A stretch of DNA of 38,646 bases from Clostridium sp. UBA6640 (GCF_002455975.1 NZ_DKLM01000081.1:1-38646), one strand, 5' to 3'; positions 26,079-34,854 are shown, numbered from the stretch's first letter. The notes: generated by a model from the letters alone, not told the origin. Translations and numbers: made by a program.

Positions 26079-27179
26079 TTATTTTAAGCTTTCTGTATAT
26101 ATTTTTAAGATATCCTCTTTGGAAACCTTGTCAGGATGATTTTTAAGTTTAGCAGCATTACTAACCATTGCATTGCTGTAATTTGATATTTCCTCATCAG
26201 AAATATTTATCATTGGCATTCCTAAAGCTTCAATTAAAAACTCACCTAATTCATTTAAATTATTAACTTTAAGTAAAGATATTATTTTATTAACCTTTGT
26301 CTTATCATTACAGAAATTTAAATAAGACTTTAATAACATTCCATTTGCTTTGCCATGGGGAACATTTTTAAAGTATGTTAATGCATATCCCATGCCATGA
26401 GGAAGAGAAGTACCTGATTGGGAAATTACCATTCCAGCAATACTTGAAGCAATCAATAATTTTTCTCGAATTTCAAAGGTAATTTCATTTTCTCTTAAGG
26501 GTTGAATACATTGTCCAAATAATTCTAATCCTTTCTCTGCTAATACATCACTAAAGATATTAGCGTTAGCAGATAGATAACCTTCAATTAAATGTGAAAG
26601 CGCATCTATTCCTGTATTCATAGTAACTTCTTTAGGAGTATTCATAAGATAAGTTGCATCTAAAAAAGCAACTGTTGGAAATACTCTTTGAGATATACCT
26701 TTTTTTGTTTGAAGTTCATGATCTGTAATGATAGCATAAGGTGTAGTTTCCGTACCAGTACCAGCAGTAGTAGGTACTGCTATAATTGGAATGGAATTTA
26801 ATAATGGTGAGATAGATAAATCCTTTAAATTTGAGTCAATGTTTTTAATAAGTACTCCAGCCGCTTTTGCTGCGTCTATTGGAGAGCCACCGCCTACACC
26901 AATTATAAAATCTACTTTTTCATCTTTTCCTAAGGTTGCAATTTTTTCTACAGTTTCTAGAGAAGGGTTTTCTTCAACTTCATTAAATATAACATAAGGT
27001 ATATTTAAATCCTTTAGTGATGTTTCCACATCCTCTAAAGAACCATTTTTTCTTGATGAATTTCTACCAGTAACAATTAATGCTTTTGTACCAATGCTTA
27101 TTAATAAATTTTTATGATTGTTTATAGCATTTTTTCCTACAACAATCTTTGTCGGCATGTGAAATATTGGATTATTCAT
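26079..27179 (-). CDS. Iron-containing alcohol dehydrogenase
   Basis: A 366-residue group III (Fe-ADH) enzyme. The nucleotide site includes VDFIIGVGGGSPIDAAKA and IPIIAVPTTAGTGTETTP. The metal ligands of the family should be Asp in FLDATYLMNTP or near GIDALSHLIEGY, with His in that segment and in GTSLPHGMGYAL and KNVPHGKANG. It reduces aldehydes to alcohols, or the reverse, with NAD(P)H; clostridial relatives serve butanol or propanediol routes, but the substrate is not readable here. I start at ATG 27179, 8 bases behind AGGGGG; a longer frame from 27221 would bury the ribosome site. A sigma-A-like promoter lies at 27212-27240. Confidence 0.93.
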   Translation of the reverse strand: MNNPIFHMPTKIVVGKNAINNHKNLLISIGTKALIVTGRNSSRKNGSLEDVETSLKDLNIPYVIFNEVEENPSLETVEKIATLGKDEKVDFIIGVGGGSPIDAAKAAGVLIKNIDSNLKDLSISPLLNSIPIIAVPTTAGTGTETTPYAIITDHELQTKKGISQRVFPTVAFLDATYLMNTPKEVTMNTGIDALSHLIEGYLSANANIFSDVLAEKGLELFGQCIQPLRENEITFEIREKLLIASSIAGMVISQSGTSLPHGMGYALTYFKNVPHGKANGMLLKSYLNFCNDKTKVNKIISLLKVNNLNELGEFLIEALGMPMINISDEEISNYSNAMVSNAAKLKNHPDKVSKEDILKIYTESLK

Positions 27180-27211
27180 AATAATACCCCCTAAATAAAA
27201 GACTTTACATA

Positions 27212-27240
27212 AATATATCATTATTAGGAATTTTCTACAA
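27212..27240 (-). promoter_or_regulatory. Sigma-A-type promoter of the alcohol dehydrogenase gene
   Basis: On the minus strand TTGTAG (27240-27235) and TATATT (27217-27212) are separated by exactly 17 bases. The start codon lies about 30 bases further on, with an AGGGGG site between. Confidence 0.6.
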
Positions 27241-27480
27241 TAACGGTTAAATTACAAAAATATGTTTATAGTGTGTATCATCAATCTTAGGAAAATGGAT
27301 ATTTAGTATGTTCACAAGATTTGATTGGAATTTTGTGAAAAACTAATTGATAACAATACTATTAGTAAAAATTATAGCTGTGTTTAATAGAAAATATTTA
27401 ATTTATTTTCCACCAGTTATTTTTAGATCTTTCACATAAATTTTTGCAAGATGATAATGCTAGTTTTAGGAGGTGAAGAT

Positions 27481-27621
27481 ATGGCTAAGAAAAATAGAAA
27501 AGAAGATAATAAATTAAAGTCCCAAATGACCTCTATGATTCAAGAAAGTGAAGATAGCAGAACTTCTAAAACAGGATTTAAGGAAATGATGCCTAACTCA
27601 AAACAAATACTAAAAAAATAA
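27481..27621 (+). CDS. Small basic protein, 46 residues
   Basis: A short gene with a perfect TAGGAGGTGA site 6 bases before its ATG. It encodes a very polar protein rich in Lys, Ser and Gln (starts MAKKNRKEDNKLKSQM and ends PNSKQILKK) with no hydrophobic stretch. I do not recognise the family. Size, charge and a private terminator directly at its stop recall small acid-soluble spore proteins, but no signature of those families is visible, so this is only a suggestion. Confidence 0.72.
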   Translation: MAKKNRKEDNKLKSQMTSMIQESEDSRTSKTGFKEMMPNSKQILKK

Positions 27622-27657
27622 GATTTAAAGAGCTAGGTATCTAGCTCTTTAAATCTT
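27620..27657. terminator. Perfect 17-bp bidirectional terminator hairpin
   Basis: 27620-27636 and 27641-27657 pair perfectly around a GTAT loop. The stem begins inside the stop codon of the small gene. It has A's before and T/A's after, so it can act on either strand. Confidence 0.8.
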
Positions 27658-27712
27658 ATTAGCAAAAAAACTACATAAATACTGCTATGTTCAATGGTTT
27701 GATTTGATAAAT

Positions 27713-27754
27713 CACCACGCACACTCGTGACTTCAGTAATGAGTGTGCGTGGTG
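27713..27754. repeat. Left-end hairpin of the tnpB element
   Basis: CACCACGCACACTC at 27713-27726 pairs perfectly with GAGTGTGCGTGGTG at 27741-27754 around a 14-base loop. It is unusually G+C rich for this genome. Confidence 0.85.
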
Positions 27755-27818
27755 CAATATACTTGGATAATTGCAAACAATTTGTTAGTATAAATATATA
27801 GAAAGTGAGGTGTTAATA

Positions 27819-28982
27819 ATGGAGACAATAGAAAAAGGGTTTAAATATAGAATATATCCTAATAAAACTCAAATAAATCAAATAGAATTAAGTTTTAAAG
27901 CTAAAAGATATGTTTGGAACTATTTTTTAAATATTAATAAACATAGATTAAACCATCATAAAAGCATATTAAACTATACAAAAATGTCAAGATTGTTAAC
28001 ACTACTTAAAAAGAAAGAAATATGGCTTAAACAATGTGAAAAATCAGTGTTACAAAATACGCTAAAAGTACAATATGAAACCTTTTTAAAGTTCTTTAAA
28101 AAAGAATGTGGATTTCCAAAGTTTAAATCATATAAAAATAATTATCAATCTATTAAAATGAATTTTACGAATAATAACATTGGAATATTAGAAAAGGAAA
28201 TTCAACATACATCTACAGGTAAATATAAGAAACAAAATTGTAAAATTAAATTGCCTAAATTAAAGCAAGTAAAAATAGCATATTCAAGACAATATCAAGG
28301 TAGAATATTGTCATCCATTTTATCAAGGGATACAGATGGAAAATATTATATTAGTTTATGTTGTATAGATATTCAACAAGAAAATATAGATAAAACAGGA
28401 TTATCAATTGGGGTAGATTTAGGTGTAAAAGAATTTGCAATGACAAGTGATAGTGAGCCTATTTTAAATCCTAAATATTATAGGAAATATGAAGATGAAA
28501 TGATTAAATCTCAAAGAAAACTCAGTAAACGTAAAAAAGGTGGCAGTAATAGAAATAAACAAAGATTGAAAGTAAATAAATATCATAAAAAGATATATAA
28601 TTGCAGATTAGATTTTCTTCAAAAACTAACTACAAAACTAATAAATCAATATGATATTATTTGTTTAGAAGATTTAAATACAAGTGGAATGTTGAAAAAT
28701 CATAAGTTAGCTAAGAGCATAGCAGATGCAAGTTTCTTTGAATTTAATAGAGAATTAGAATATAAAGCTAAATGGTATAGTAAAACAATATCTAAAATAG
28801 ATAGATTTTATCCTAGTAGTCAATTATGCAGTAGATGTGGGAATCAAAGTAATCGAACTAAAGATTTAGGAGTTAGAACTTATATATGTGAAAAATGTGG
28901 CTTAGAAATAGATAGAGATTATAATGCTAGTATAAATATATTAAATGAAGGATTAAGATTATTAAATATAAATAGTATTTAA
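27819..28982 (+). CDS. tnpB: TnpB RNA-guided nuclease (IS200/IS605 group)
   Basis: A 387-residue TnpB starting GFKYRIYPNKTQ after a few residues. The split RuvC site is complete: Asp200 in GVDLGVKEFA, Glu284 in CLEDLN and Asp367 in IDRDYNAS. A zinc finger lies between, with Cys337/Cys340 (CSRCGN) and Cys357/Cys360 (CEKCG). TnpB proteins use an RNA made from the element's right end to cut DNA beside a short motif, which favours retention of the element. All catalytic residues are intact, so this copy may be active. I chose ATG 27819, 8 bases behind AAAGTGAGG; the GTG at 27810 lies within that site. Confidence 0.93.
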   Translation: METIEKGFKYRIYPNKTQINQIELSFKAKRYVWNYFLNINKHRLNHHKSILNYTKMSRLLTLLKKKEIWLKQCEKSVLQNTLKVQYETFLKFFKKECGFPKFKSYKNNYQSIKMNFTNNNIGILEKEIQHTSTGKYKKQNCKIKLPKLKQVKIAYSRQYQGRILSSILSRDTDGKYYISLCCIDIQQENIDKTGLSIGVDLGVKEFAMTSDSEPILNPKYYRKYEDEMIKSQRKLSKRKKGGSNRNKQRLKVNKYHKKIYNCRLDFLQKLTTKLINQYDIICLEDLNTSGMLKNHKLAKSIADASFFEFNRELEYKAKWYSKTISKIDRFYPSSQLCSRCGNQSNRTKDLGVRTYICEKCGLEIDRDYNASINILNEGLRLLNINSI

Positions 28983-29081
28983 AATAAATAACCATAGGAA
29001 CTATGGGGTTAGCTTGGTAAATTTACTTACAATAGTAGGTATTACCCAAGAATCACGTGACTTTAGTCATGTGAGGTTCAA
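28900..29081 (+). ncRNA. Predicted omega/reRNA guide RNA of TnpB
   Basis: By family knowledge the TnpB guide RNA comes from the 3' end of tnpB and the right end. Here the stretch behind the stop folds: CCATAGGAACTATGG (28991-29005), CTTGGTAA against TTACCCAAG ending at 29050, then the terminal hairpin 29053-29074. The guide would be the flanking DNA from 29082 on. The 5' limit is an estimate. Confidence 0.5.
29053..29074. repeat. Right-end hairpin of the tnpB element
   Basis: TCACGTGAC (29053-29061) pairs with GTCATGTGA (29066-29074) around TTTA with one G-T pair. Confidence 0.7.
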
Positions 29082-29096
29082 TTATGAAGTTATTAA

Positions 29097-29125
29097 TTGA
29101 TTTTTATAACTTTAAATATTATAAT
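29097..29125 (+). promoter_or_regulatory. Sigma-A-type promoter of rluB-mnmM
   Basis: TTGATT (29097-29102) and TATAAT (29120-29125) are 17 bases apart. Transcription would begin near 29132, about 47 bases before the rluB start. The promoter begins only 15 bases behind the proposed end of the tnpB element. Confidence 0.75.
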
Positions 29126-29178
29126 TCAAATGATGATTATTGAATTTGACTAATTAGAATATAATAGGAAGTGGTAAT

Positions 29179-29907
29179 TTGCAAGAAAGATTACAAAAAT
29201 ATATGGCATCCTGCGGAGTGGCATCAAGAAGAAAATGCGAGGAAATAATATTAGCAGGAAAAGTAAAAGTTAATGGTATAGTAATTACAGAATTAGGATT
29301 TAAAATTAATCCTGAACTAGATATAGTACTATTTAATGATAAAACAATTAAACCAGAGGAGAGGAAGGTCTACATAGCACTTCATAAGCCAGAAGGATAT
29401 GTATCTACTGTAAGTGATGAAAGAGGTAGAAAGACAATAATTGATTTAATAGATGTTAAAGAAAGAATATATCCTATTGGGAGATTAGATTATGATACCT
29501 CAGGGCTAATATTATTAACTAATGATGGAGATGTTTATAATAATGTAATACATCCTAGGGAAGTTATTAATAAGGTTTATATAGCAACTGTAAAAGGTAT
29601 ACCTACTAAGGAAGAGGTAGAAAAGCTATGCAGTGGTGTGGACATTGGAGGATATATAACTGCTCCATCAAAATGTACTATAATTAAAAAAAATACTGGT
29701 GATAAAAATAATATAACATCTGATTTAAAAATAATTATTCATGAAGGTAAAAACAGGCAAGTAAGAAAAATGTGTGATGCAATAAATCACAAAGTTATAA
29801 AGCTTAAGAGATTATCAGTAGGGAAAATTCAATTAGGGAATTTGCCAAAAGGTAAATATAGATTTTTAAATGAGGATGAAATAAAATACTTAAAAGGTGG
29901 GAAATAA
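29179..29907 (+). CDS. rluB: Ribosomal large subunit pseudouridine synthase, RsuA/RluB family
   Basis: A 242-residue enzyme that turns specific uridines of 23S rRNA into pseudouridine. An N-terminal S4 RNA-binding domain (about 1-48: ERLQKYMASCGVASRRKCEE) is followed by the catalytic domain with GRLDYDTSGLILLTND, catalytic Asp104, and EGKNRQVRKMCDA. RluB is the most likely member, but RsuA/RluE-type specificity cannot be excluded by eye. It starts with TTG at 29179 behind AGGAAGTGG. It is directly followed by mnmM, probably in one transcript. Confidence 0.92.
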   Translation: MQERLQKYMASCGVASRRKCEEIILAGKVKVNGIVITELGFKINPELDIVLFNDKTIKPEERKVYIALHKPEGYVSTVSDERGRKTIIDLIDVKERIYPIGRLDYDTSGLILLTNDGDVYNNVIHPREVINKVYIATVKGIPTKEEVEKLCSGVDIGGYITAPSKCTIIKKNTGDKNNITSDLKIIIHEGKNRQVRKMCDAINHKVIKLKRLSVGKIQLGNLPKGKYRFLNEDEIKYLKGGK

Positions 29908-29911
29908 GTTA

Positions 29912-30454
29912 TTGTTTAAATATGTAAGTGACGTAAGCAGTCTATCTCAATATATTATAAAAAACTATTCAAGTGATAATAATGTAGCAATTGATGGCAC
30001 ATTAGGGAATGGACATGATACTGATTTTTTAAGTAGTTTTTTTAACAAGGTTTATAGCTTTGATGTACAAGATATAGCTATAGAAAAATATTCTGAAAAG
30101 AAAAAGGAAAATGTAATTTTAATTAAAGATTGTCATAGCAAACTAAAAGAATATGTAAAAGAAAATGTAGATGTAGTAATGTATAATTTAGGTTTTTTAC
30201 CTGGCGGAGATAAGAGTATAACTACTGAAGTAAGTACAACTTTAACTAGTATAAAATCTTCTATAGAAATATTAAAGCCAGGAGGAATAATAACAATAGC
30301 AGTTTACATTGGACATGAAGAAGGAGAAAAAGAAAAGAATGAAATATTAAAATATGTTTCTAATTTACCAAAAGATAAATATGGAGTAATGCTTCATAAA
30401 GTTCTAAATAGAAGCGAAAAAGCTCCTCAATTAATTGTAATAGAAAAGAAATAA
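29912..30454 (+). CDS. mnmM: tRNA methyltransferase MnmM (YtqB family)
   Basis: A 180-residue SAM methyltransferase of the YtqB family. Characteristic segments are AIDGTLGNGHDTDFL (SAM loop), VVMYNLGFLPGGDKS, and VYIGHEEGEKEK. MnmM finishes the mnm5s2U wobble modification in Gram-positive tRNAs by methylating the aminomethyl group. I prefer TTG 29912, about 10 bases behind the AGGTGGG site and 4 bases after the rluB stop. A GTG at 29897 would overlap rluB and contain the site. The pairing of two RNA-modification genes is consistent with an operon. Confidence 0.88.
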   Translation: MFKYVSDVSSLSQYIIKNYSSDNNVAIDGTLGNGHDTDFLSSFFNKVYSFDVQDIAIEKYSEKKKENVILIKDCHSKLKEYVKENVDVVMYNLGFLPGGDKSITTEVSTTLTSIKSSIEILKPGGIITIAVYIGHEEGEKEKNEILKYVSNLPKDKYGVMLHKVLNRSEKAPQLIVIEKK

Positions 30455-30865
30455 TTAAATTTGTAAAAAGATTTTATTATAAATAATAATAAGTAACTTT
30501 ACATAATATAATGATAGATAGTAAATTTAAATAATTATGAGATATAAAAGTTCAATTAATACAAAGAGTAACTATTTTAATACATATAACATTTTAGATA
30601 TAATATTAATATATACATGCAAAGAAGTGGACATCTTAGTATAACAGCTTAAAAATAATGCATTAATTTAAAAGCGTATAAAAAATATTTTTTATATGAA
30701 ATTAAAAAGAAATGAAGCTAATATTTCAAAATACAAAAAAATGAAATATTTATTGATAAATGGTTCACAAAATGTTAAAATGAAACAGTAAAAAAGTTAA
30801 AAGTGAAGTAAATAAAAAAGCATACAGTTAATAATTTCTTCATTTTATGAAGGGGTGGTTTAATA
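30455..30865. other. Intergenic stretch, nothing certain
   Basis: About 410 A+T-rich bases with no gene seen. A weak promoter-like pair, TTGATA (30753-30758) and TTAAAA (30775-30780), lies about 85 bases before the regulator gene. The stretch ends with its GAAGGGGTGG ribosome site. Confidence 0.4.
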
Positions 30866-31741
30866 ATGGATAATAATAACCAAGATCTTATGAGAATGAT
30901 ACAAACAAAATTTCCAAGACTAAGTAAAGGACAAAAGCTTATTGCAGAGTATATATTAAAACATTATGATAAAGCAGCCTTTATGACTGCTGCTAAACTT
31001 GGAACTAGTGTGGGTGTAAGTGAATCTACAGTAGTTAGATTTGCTAATCAATTAGGCTATAGTGGTTACCCAGAGCTTCAAAAGGCACTACAAGAACTTA
31101 TTAAAAATAAACTTACAACAGTTCAAAGAATAGAACTTTCAAATGATTTTATAAGTCATAATAATGCATTAAAAGGTGTTTTAAAATCTGATATTGAAAA
31201 TATACGAGTTACATTAGAAAAAATCAATCATTCAGCTTTTGATGAAGCCGTTAATAATATTTTTAAAGCTAAGAACATATATATTATTGGATTAAGAAGT
31301 TCTACTGCCCTTGCAGACTTTTTAGGATTTTATCTAAATTTAATATTAGATAACGTTAAAATTGTGTCTTATGGTATGAGTGACATTTTTGAACAAATGT
31401 TAAATTTATCTGAAGAAGATTGTGTAATTGGTATAGGTTTTCCTAGATACGCTATGCGTACTATAGAAGCGCTAACTTTTGCAAAATCTAGAAAGGCAGC
31501 AGTAATTGCAATAACAGATAGTGTATTATCTCCACTAGCAACTAGAGCGGATTATACTTTAGTAGCAGAAAGCAATATGGCTTCTTTTGTTGATTCATTA
31601 GTAGCACCTTTAAGTGTTATCAATGCACTTATAATAGCAGTTGGTTTAAGAGAAAAGGAAAAAATCTCTAAAACTTTTAATGATCTTGAGGATATTTGGG
31701 AAGAATATCAAGTTTATTCGTATAAAAAGGAAGAAAAATAA
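30866..31741 (+). CDS. RpiR/MurR-family transcriptional regulator
   Basis: A 291-residue regulator. The N-terminal helix-turn-helix domain (about 1-77) contains FPRLSKGQKLIAEYIL and GVSESTVVRFANQLGYSGY, the family signature. The C-terminal SIS domain (about 120-260) has IYIIGLRSSTALADFL and VIAITDSVLSPLATRADYTL, which bind phosphosugars. Members control sugar or cell-wall sugar use. No sugar genes are adjacent, so the target is unclear. A terminator-like hairpin separates it from gdhA, so the two genes are probably separate units. Confidence 0.92.
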   Translation: MDNNNQDLMRMIQTKFPRLSKGQKLIAEYILKHYDKAAFMTAAKLGTSVGVSESTVVRFANQLGYSGYPELQKALQELIKNKLTTVQRIELSNDFISHNNALKGVLKSDIENIRVTLEKINHSAFDEAVNNIFKAKNIYIIGLRSSTALADFLGFYLNLILDNVKIVSYGMSDIFEQMLNLSEEDCVIGIGFPRYAMRTIEALTFAKSRKAAVIAITDSVLSPLATRADYTLVAESNMASFVDSLVAPLSVINALIIAVGLREKEKISKTFNDLEDIWEEYQVYSYKKEEK

Positions 31742-31744
31742 AAA

Positions 31745-31826
31745 AAAATTATTGATTTCTGAAACAACATGTCTTATGATGATAATTAGTAGGACATGTA
31801 ATCGTTTTAGAAATTAATAATTTTTT
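31745..31826 (+). terminator. Long terminator hairpin between rpiR-like gene and gdhA
   Basis: The segment 31745-31765 pairs with 31804-31826 (ATTGATTTCTGAAAC against GTTTTAGAAATTAAT with G-T pairs). ATGTC/GACAT inside the loop adds a second stem, and six T's follow. It begins directly behind the stop codon. Confidence 0.7.
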
Positions 31827-32010
31827 GTCACTTAATTTTTAAAACATAGTTGCCTTCATAAATGTTAAAAGATTTTTAATAATTAAGAAGGAAAAATTGC
31901 ATTTATAACGAATTATAACAATATAAATGAAGGATTTAATATTAATTTTTTAATATTAAAATATATAACTTTAATCTAATATAATTATTTCATTATTAGG
32001 GGGTAATAGC

Positions 32011-33363
32011 ATGGATACTAAAGCTTATATTGAGCAAGTATTAGAAAATGTTAAAAAAAGAAATAGTAGTGAGCCAGAATTTATTCAAGCAGTTGAAGAG
32101 GTTTTACACTCTTTAGGACCGGTTTTAGAAAATCATCCAGAATATATAAAGGCTAACCTTTTAGAAAGATTCTGTGAACCGGAAAGACAAATCATGTTTA
32201 AAGTACCTTGGACAGATGATAATGGAGATGTACATGTTAATAGGGGATTCAGAGTACAGTTTAACGGAGTTATAGGACCATACAAAGGTGGTTTAAGATT
32301 CCATCCTTCAGTTTATTTAGGAATAATAAAATTCTTAGGATTTGAGCAAATATTAAAGAATTCATTAACTGGACTTCCAATAGGTGGAGGTAAAGGTGGT
32401 GCTGACTTTGATCCAAGAGGAAGATCAGATGCTGAAATCAGAAGATTCTGTGAAAGTTATATGACTGAGCTTTATAGACATATAGGACCAGATGTTGACG
32501 TTCCAGCCTGTGATATTGGTGTTGGTGCAAGAGAAGTTGGATATATGTATGGACATTATAGAAGAATAAGAGGAGCTTTTGAAAATGGAGTTTTCACTGG
32601 AAAAGGATTATCCTTTGGAGGAAGCTTATTTAGACCAGAAGCTACAGGTTTTGGTGTAGCATATTTCTGCCAAGAGATTCTTAAACATGAAGGAACAGAT
32701 TTTAAAGGTAAAACAGTAGCTTTATCAGGATTTGGTCAAGTTTCATGGGGAGCATGTAAAAAAATTGCTGAATTAGGTGGAAAAGTAGTTACAATTTCAG
32801 GACCAGATGGATATATTTACGATCCTAATGGAATTACAACTGAAGAAAAAATTAGTTACTTATTAGAGATGAGAGGTTCAGGTAGAGACAAAGTTCAAGA
32901 TTATGCAGATAAATTTGGCGTAGAGTTTTTCCCAGGACAAAAACCATGGGGAGTTAAAGTTGATATTATAATGCCATGTGCTACTCAAAATGATATACAT
33001 TTAGAACATGCTAAACAAATAGTTGCTAATGGAATAAAATTTGTTTGTGAAGGCGCTAATATGCCATGTACAAACGAAGCAGTACAATACTTCTTAGATA
33101 ATGGATTAATTGTAGGACCAGCTAAGGCTGCCAATGCAGGTGGAGTTGCTACTTCAGCTCTTGAAATGTCACAAAACAGTATGAGATTATCATGGACAGG
33201 AGAAGAAGTTGATGCTAAACTTCGTCAAATCATGACTAATATCCATAATAATGCAATGAAAGCTGCTGAAACTTATGGATTTGGTTATAACTTAGTTGCA
33301 GGAGCTAATATTGCAGGATTTATAAAAGTTGCTGAAGCAATGCATGCACAAGGAATTTACTAA
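32011..33363 (+). CDS. gdhA: Glutamate dehydrogenase
   Basis: A 450-residue hexameric-type enzyme that interconverts glutamate and 2-oxoglutarate plus ammonia. The glutamate site includes GLPIGGGKGGADFDPRGRSD with catalytic Lys128, and PACDIGVGAREVGYMYGHYR. The nucleotide fold shows LSGFGQVSWGACKKIAELGG followed by TISGPDGYIYDP, which recalls the NAD-dependent enzyme of Clostridium symbiosum as I remember it; NAD use is therefore more likely than NADP but not certain. A GGGGG site precedes the ATG. The 270-base leader contains the terminator of the gene before it and no obvious riboswitch. Codon use is clean and even, as in highly expressed genes. Confidence 0.96.
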   Translation: MDTKAYIEQVLENVKKRNSSEPEFIQAVEEVLHSLGPVLENHPEYIKANLLERFCEPERQIMFKVPWTDDNGDVHVNRGFRVQFNGVIGPYKGGLRFHPSVYLGIIKFLGFEQILKNSLTGLPIGGGKGGADFDPRGRSDAEIRRFCESYMTELYRHIGPDVDVPACDIGVGAREVGYMYGHYRRIRGAFENGVFTGKGLSFGGSLFRPEATGFGVAYFCQEILKHEGTDFKGKTVALSGFGQVSWGACKKIAELGGKVVTISGPDGYIYDPNGITTEEKISYLLEMRGSGRDKVQDYADKFGVEFFPGQKPWGVKVDIIMPCATQNDIHLEHAKQIVANGIKFVCEGANMPCTNEAVQYFLDNGLIVGPAKAANAGGVATSALEMSQNSMRLSWTGEEVDAKLRQIMTNIHNNAMKAAETYGFGYNLVAGANIAGFIKVAEAMHAQGIY

Positions 33364-33380
33364 TTTTAAAATATATATGA

Positions 33381-33409
33381 AGAGAATTCTCTAGGGAATT
33401 CTCTTTCTT
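33381..33409 (+). terminator. gdhA terminator
   Basis: AGAGAATTC (33381-33389) pairs with GAATTCTCT (33396-33404), then TTCTTT. It lies 18 bases behind the stop of gdhA. Confidence 0.8.
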
Positions 33410-33518
33410 TACGATTAGAACTATTATTCTAATTTAAAAGATTCGTTGATTATTTTTGAACATGCTTAAATAAAAAGGCTACAATTGTGCATCATATATT
33501 GTAATTTGTAAATTAATA

Positions 33519-33545
33519 AATCGTGACTAGCTGTCACGATTTTCT
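33519..33545 (+). terminator. Second terminator-like hairpin
   Basis: AATCGTGAC (33519-33527) and GTCACGATT (33533-33541) pair perfectly around TAGCT, followed by TTCTT. It separates the gdhA unit from the next operon and directly precedes that operon's promoter. Confidence 0.7.
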
Positions 33546-33554
33546 TCTAGTTAA

Positions 33555-33583
33555 TTGATATATACTAGATATTGAAGTATAAT
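33555..33583 (+). promoter_or_regulatory. Sigma-A promoter of the aroH-cmk-ispH operon
   Basis: TTGATA (33555-33560) and a perfect TATAAT (33578-33583) are 17 bases apart. The first gene starts at 33631. Confidence 0.8.
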
Positions 33584-33630
33584 TTATAAGTCTAAGTAGG
33601 AATTTTGTAGAAATTTTAGGTGGTGAAGTG

Positions 33631-34854
33631 ATGTCAAAAGTTGTAGTAATTGGCGGAGGTCCTGCTGGTATGATGGCGGCAATATCCGCAGCTGAAAATC
33701 ATAGTGTAGTATTATTAGAAAAGAATGAAAAGCTAGGTAAAAAGCTATTTATAACTGGTAAAGGACGATGTAATGTGACCAATGCTAAGGAGATAGGGGA
33801 GTTTTTAAATTATATCCCTACTAATCCTTATTTTTTATATAGTTCGTTATATACTTTTACTAACGAAGATACAATGAACTTTTTTCAGTGTAGAGGAACA
33901 AAGCTAAAAGTTGAGAGAGGAGATAGAGTATTTCCGGGTTCTGATAAATCTTCTGATATAATAAAAACTTTAGAAGGTGAATTAAAAGAGAAGAATGTAA
34001 ATATTATGAAGGATAGTGATGTAAAAGAATTTATTCTTCAAGATAACAACATAAAAGAAGTAGTACTTAAAAATGGTAAGAAGATTACCGGTGATTATTT
34101 TATAATGTGTACAGGTGGCGTTTCTTATCCTCAAACAGGCTCAGATGGAGAAGGATTAAAACTTTGCAAAGGAATTGGTCATAAAATTGTTGAATTGAAG
34201 CCATCCTTAGTACCTGTAGAAATAGAAGAGGAATTTGTTAAAGAGCTCCAAGGATTGTCATTAAAAAATGTGGAGTTAACTCTTAAGAATAGTAAAAATA
34301 AAATTCTTTTTAAAGAATTAGGAGAAATGCTATTTACTCATTTTGGAATATCTGGTCCATTGGTTTTAAGTGCTAGTAGTAGTATAAAGAATAATGAAAA
34401 ATATAAAATAATAATAAATTTAAAGCCAGCTTTGAGCGAAGATGAGCTAGATAAGAGGGTACAAAGAGATTTTAGCCAATATTTAAATAAAGATTTTAAA
34501 AATGCTTTAGATGATTTATTTCCTAAAAAGCTTATACCTATAATAGTTAGATATAGTGGCATAGATGAAAATAAAAAGGTTAATGCTATAACCAAAGAGG
34601 AACGTAAGAGACTTGTTTATTTAATGCAAAATTTAGAACTAACAGTTAAAAGTTTAAGACCAGTGTCTGAAGCGATAGTAACTTCCGGAGGAATAGATAC
34701 TAAAGAAATAGATCCTTCAACTATGAAATCAAAAATAATTTCAAATTTAAGTTTTGCTGGAGAAATTATTGATGTTGATGCCTATACTGGAGGATATAAT
34801 GTGCAAATTGCATTATCTACTGGATATTTAGCAGGACAAAAGATAGGTGATTAA
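33631..34854 (+). CDS. NAD(P)/FAD-dependent oxidoreductase, BaiN/HI0933 family
   Basis: A 407-residue flavoprotein with KVVVIGGGPAGMMAAISAAE as N-terminal FAD site, GKKLFITGKGRCNVTNA, a hallmark of the HI0933/YhiN family, and the C-terminal VTSGGIDTKEIDPSTMKSK and GEIIDVDAYTGGYN. Known relatives include BaiN (bile-acid dehydroxylation); the physiological reaction of most members, including this one, is unknown. I start at ATG 33631 behind AGGTGGTGA rather than at GTG 33628. The next gene, aroH, begins 3 bases after its stop, so they are co-transcribed. Confidence 0.9.
   Translation: MSKVVVIGGGPAGMMAAISAAENHSVVLLEKNEKLGKKLFITGKGRCNVTNAKEIGEFLNYIPTNPYFLYSSLYTFTNEDTMNFFQCRGTKLKVERGDRVFPGSDKSSDIIKTLEGELKEKNVNIMKDSDVKEFILQDNNIKEVVLKNGKKITGDYFIMCTGGVSYPQTGSDGEGLKLCKGIGHKIVELKPSLVPVEIEEEFVKELQGLSLKNVELTLKNSKNKILFKELGEMLFTHFGISGPLVLSASSSIKNNEKYKIIINLKPALSEDELDKRVQRDFSQYLNKDFKNALDDLFPKKLIPIIVRYSGIDENKKVNAITKEERKRLVYLMQNLELTVKSLRPVSEAIVTSGGIDTKEIDPSTMKSKIISNLSFAGEIIDVDAYTGGYNVQIALSTGYLAGQKIGD

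Larger units (their letters stand above)
27704..29081 (+). mobile_element. IS200/IS605-group element with tnpB only
   Basis: A stem-loop left end (27713-27754), a tnpB gene and a stem-loop right end (29053-29074) form a unit with no tnpA. Just 5' of the right hairpin is GAAT (29050-29053), and the element probably ends at TCAA (29078-29081). These are the right guide and cleavage tetranucleotides known from IS608. The left boundary is less sure; TTGAT at 27704-27708 is a candidate target or TAM next to the left hairpin. The element would need a TnpA supplied in trans to move. Confidence 0.7.

Noticed and set aside
27713..27754. G+C-rich palindrome as a transcription terminator
   Set aside because: There is no T-run, and position and partner hairpin identify it as the left end of the tnpB element.
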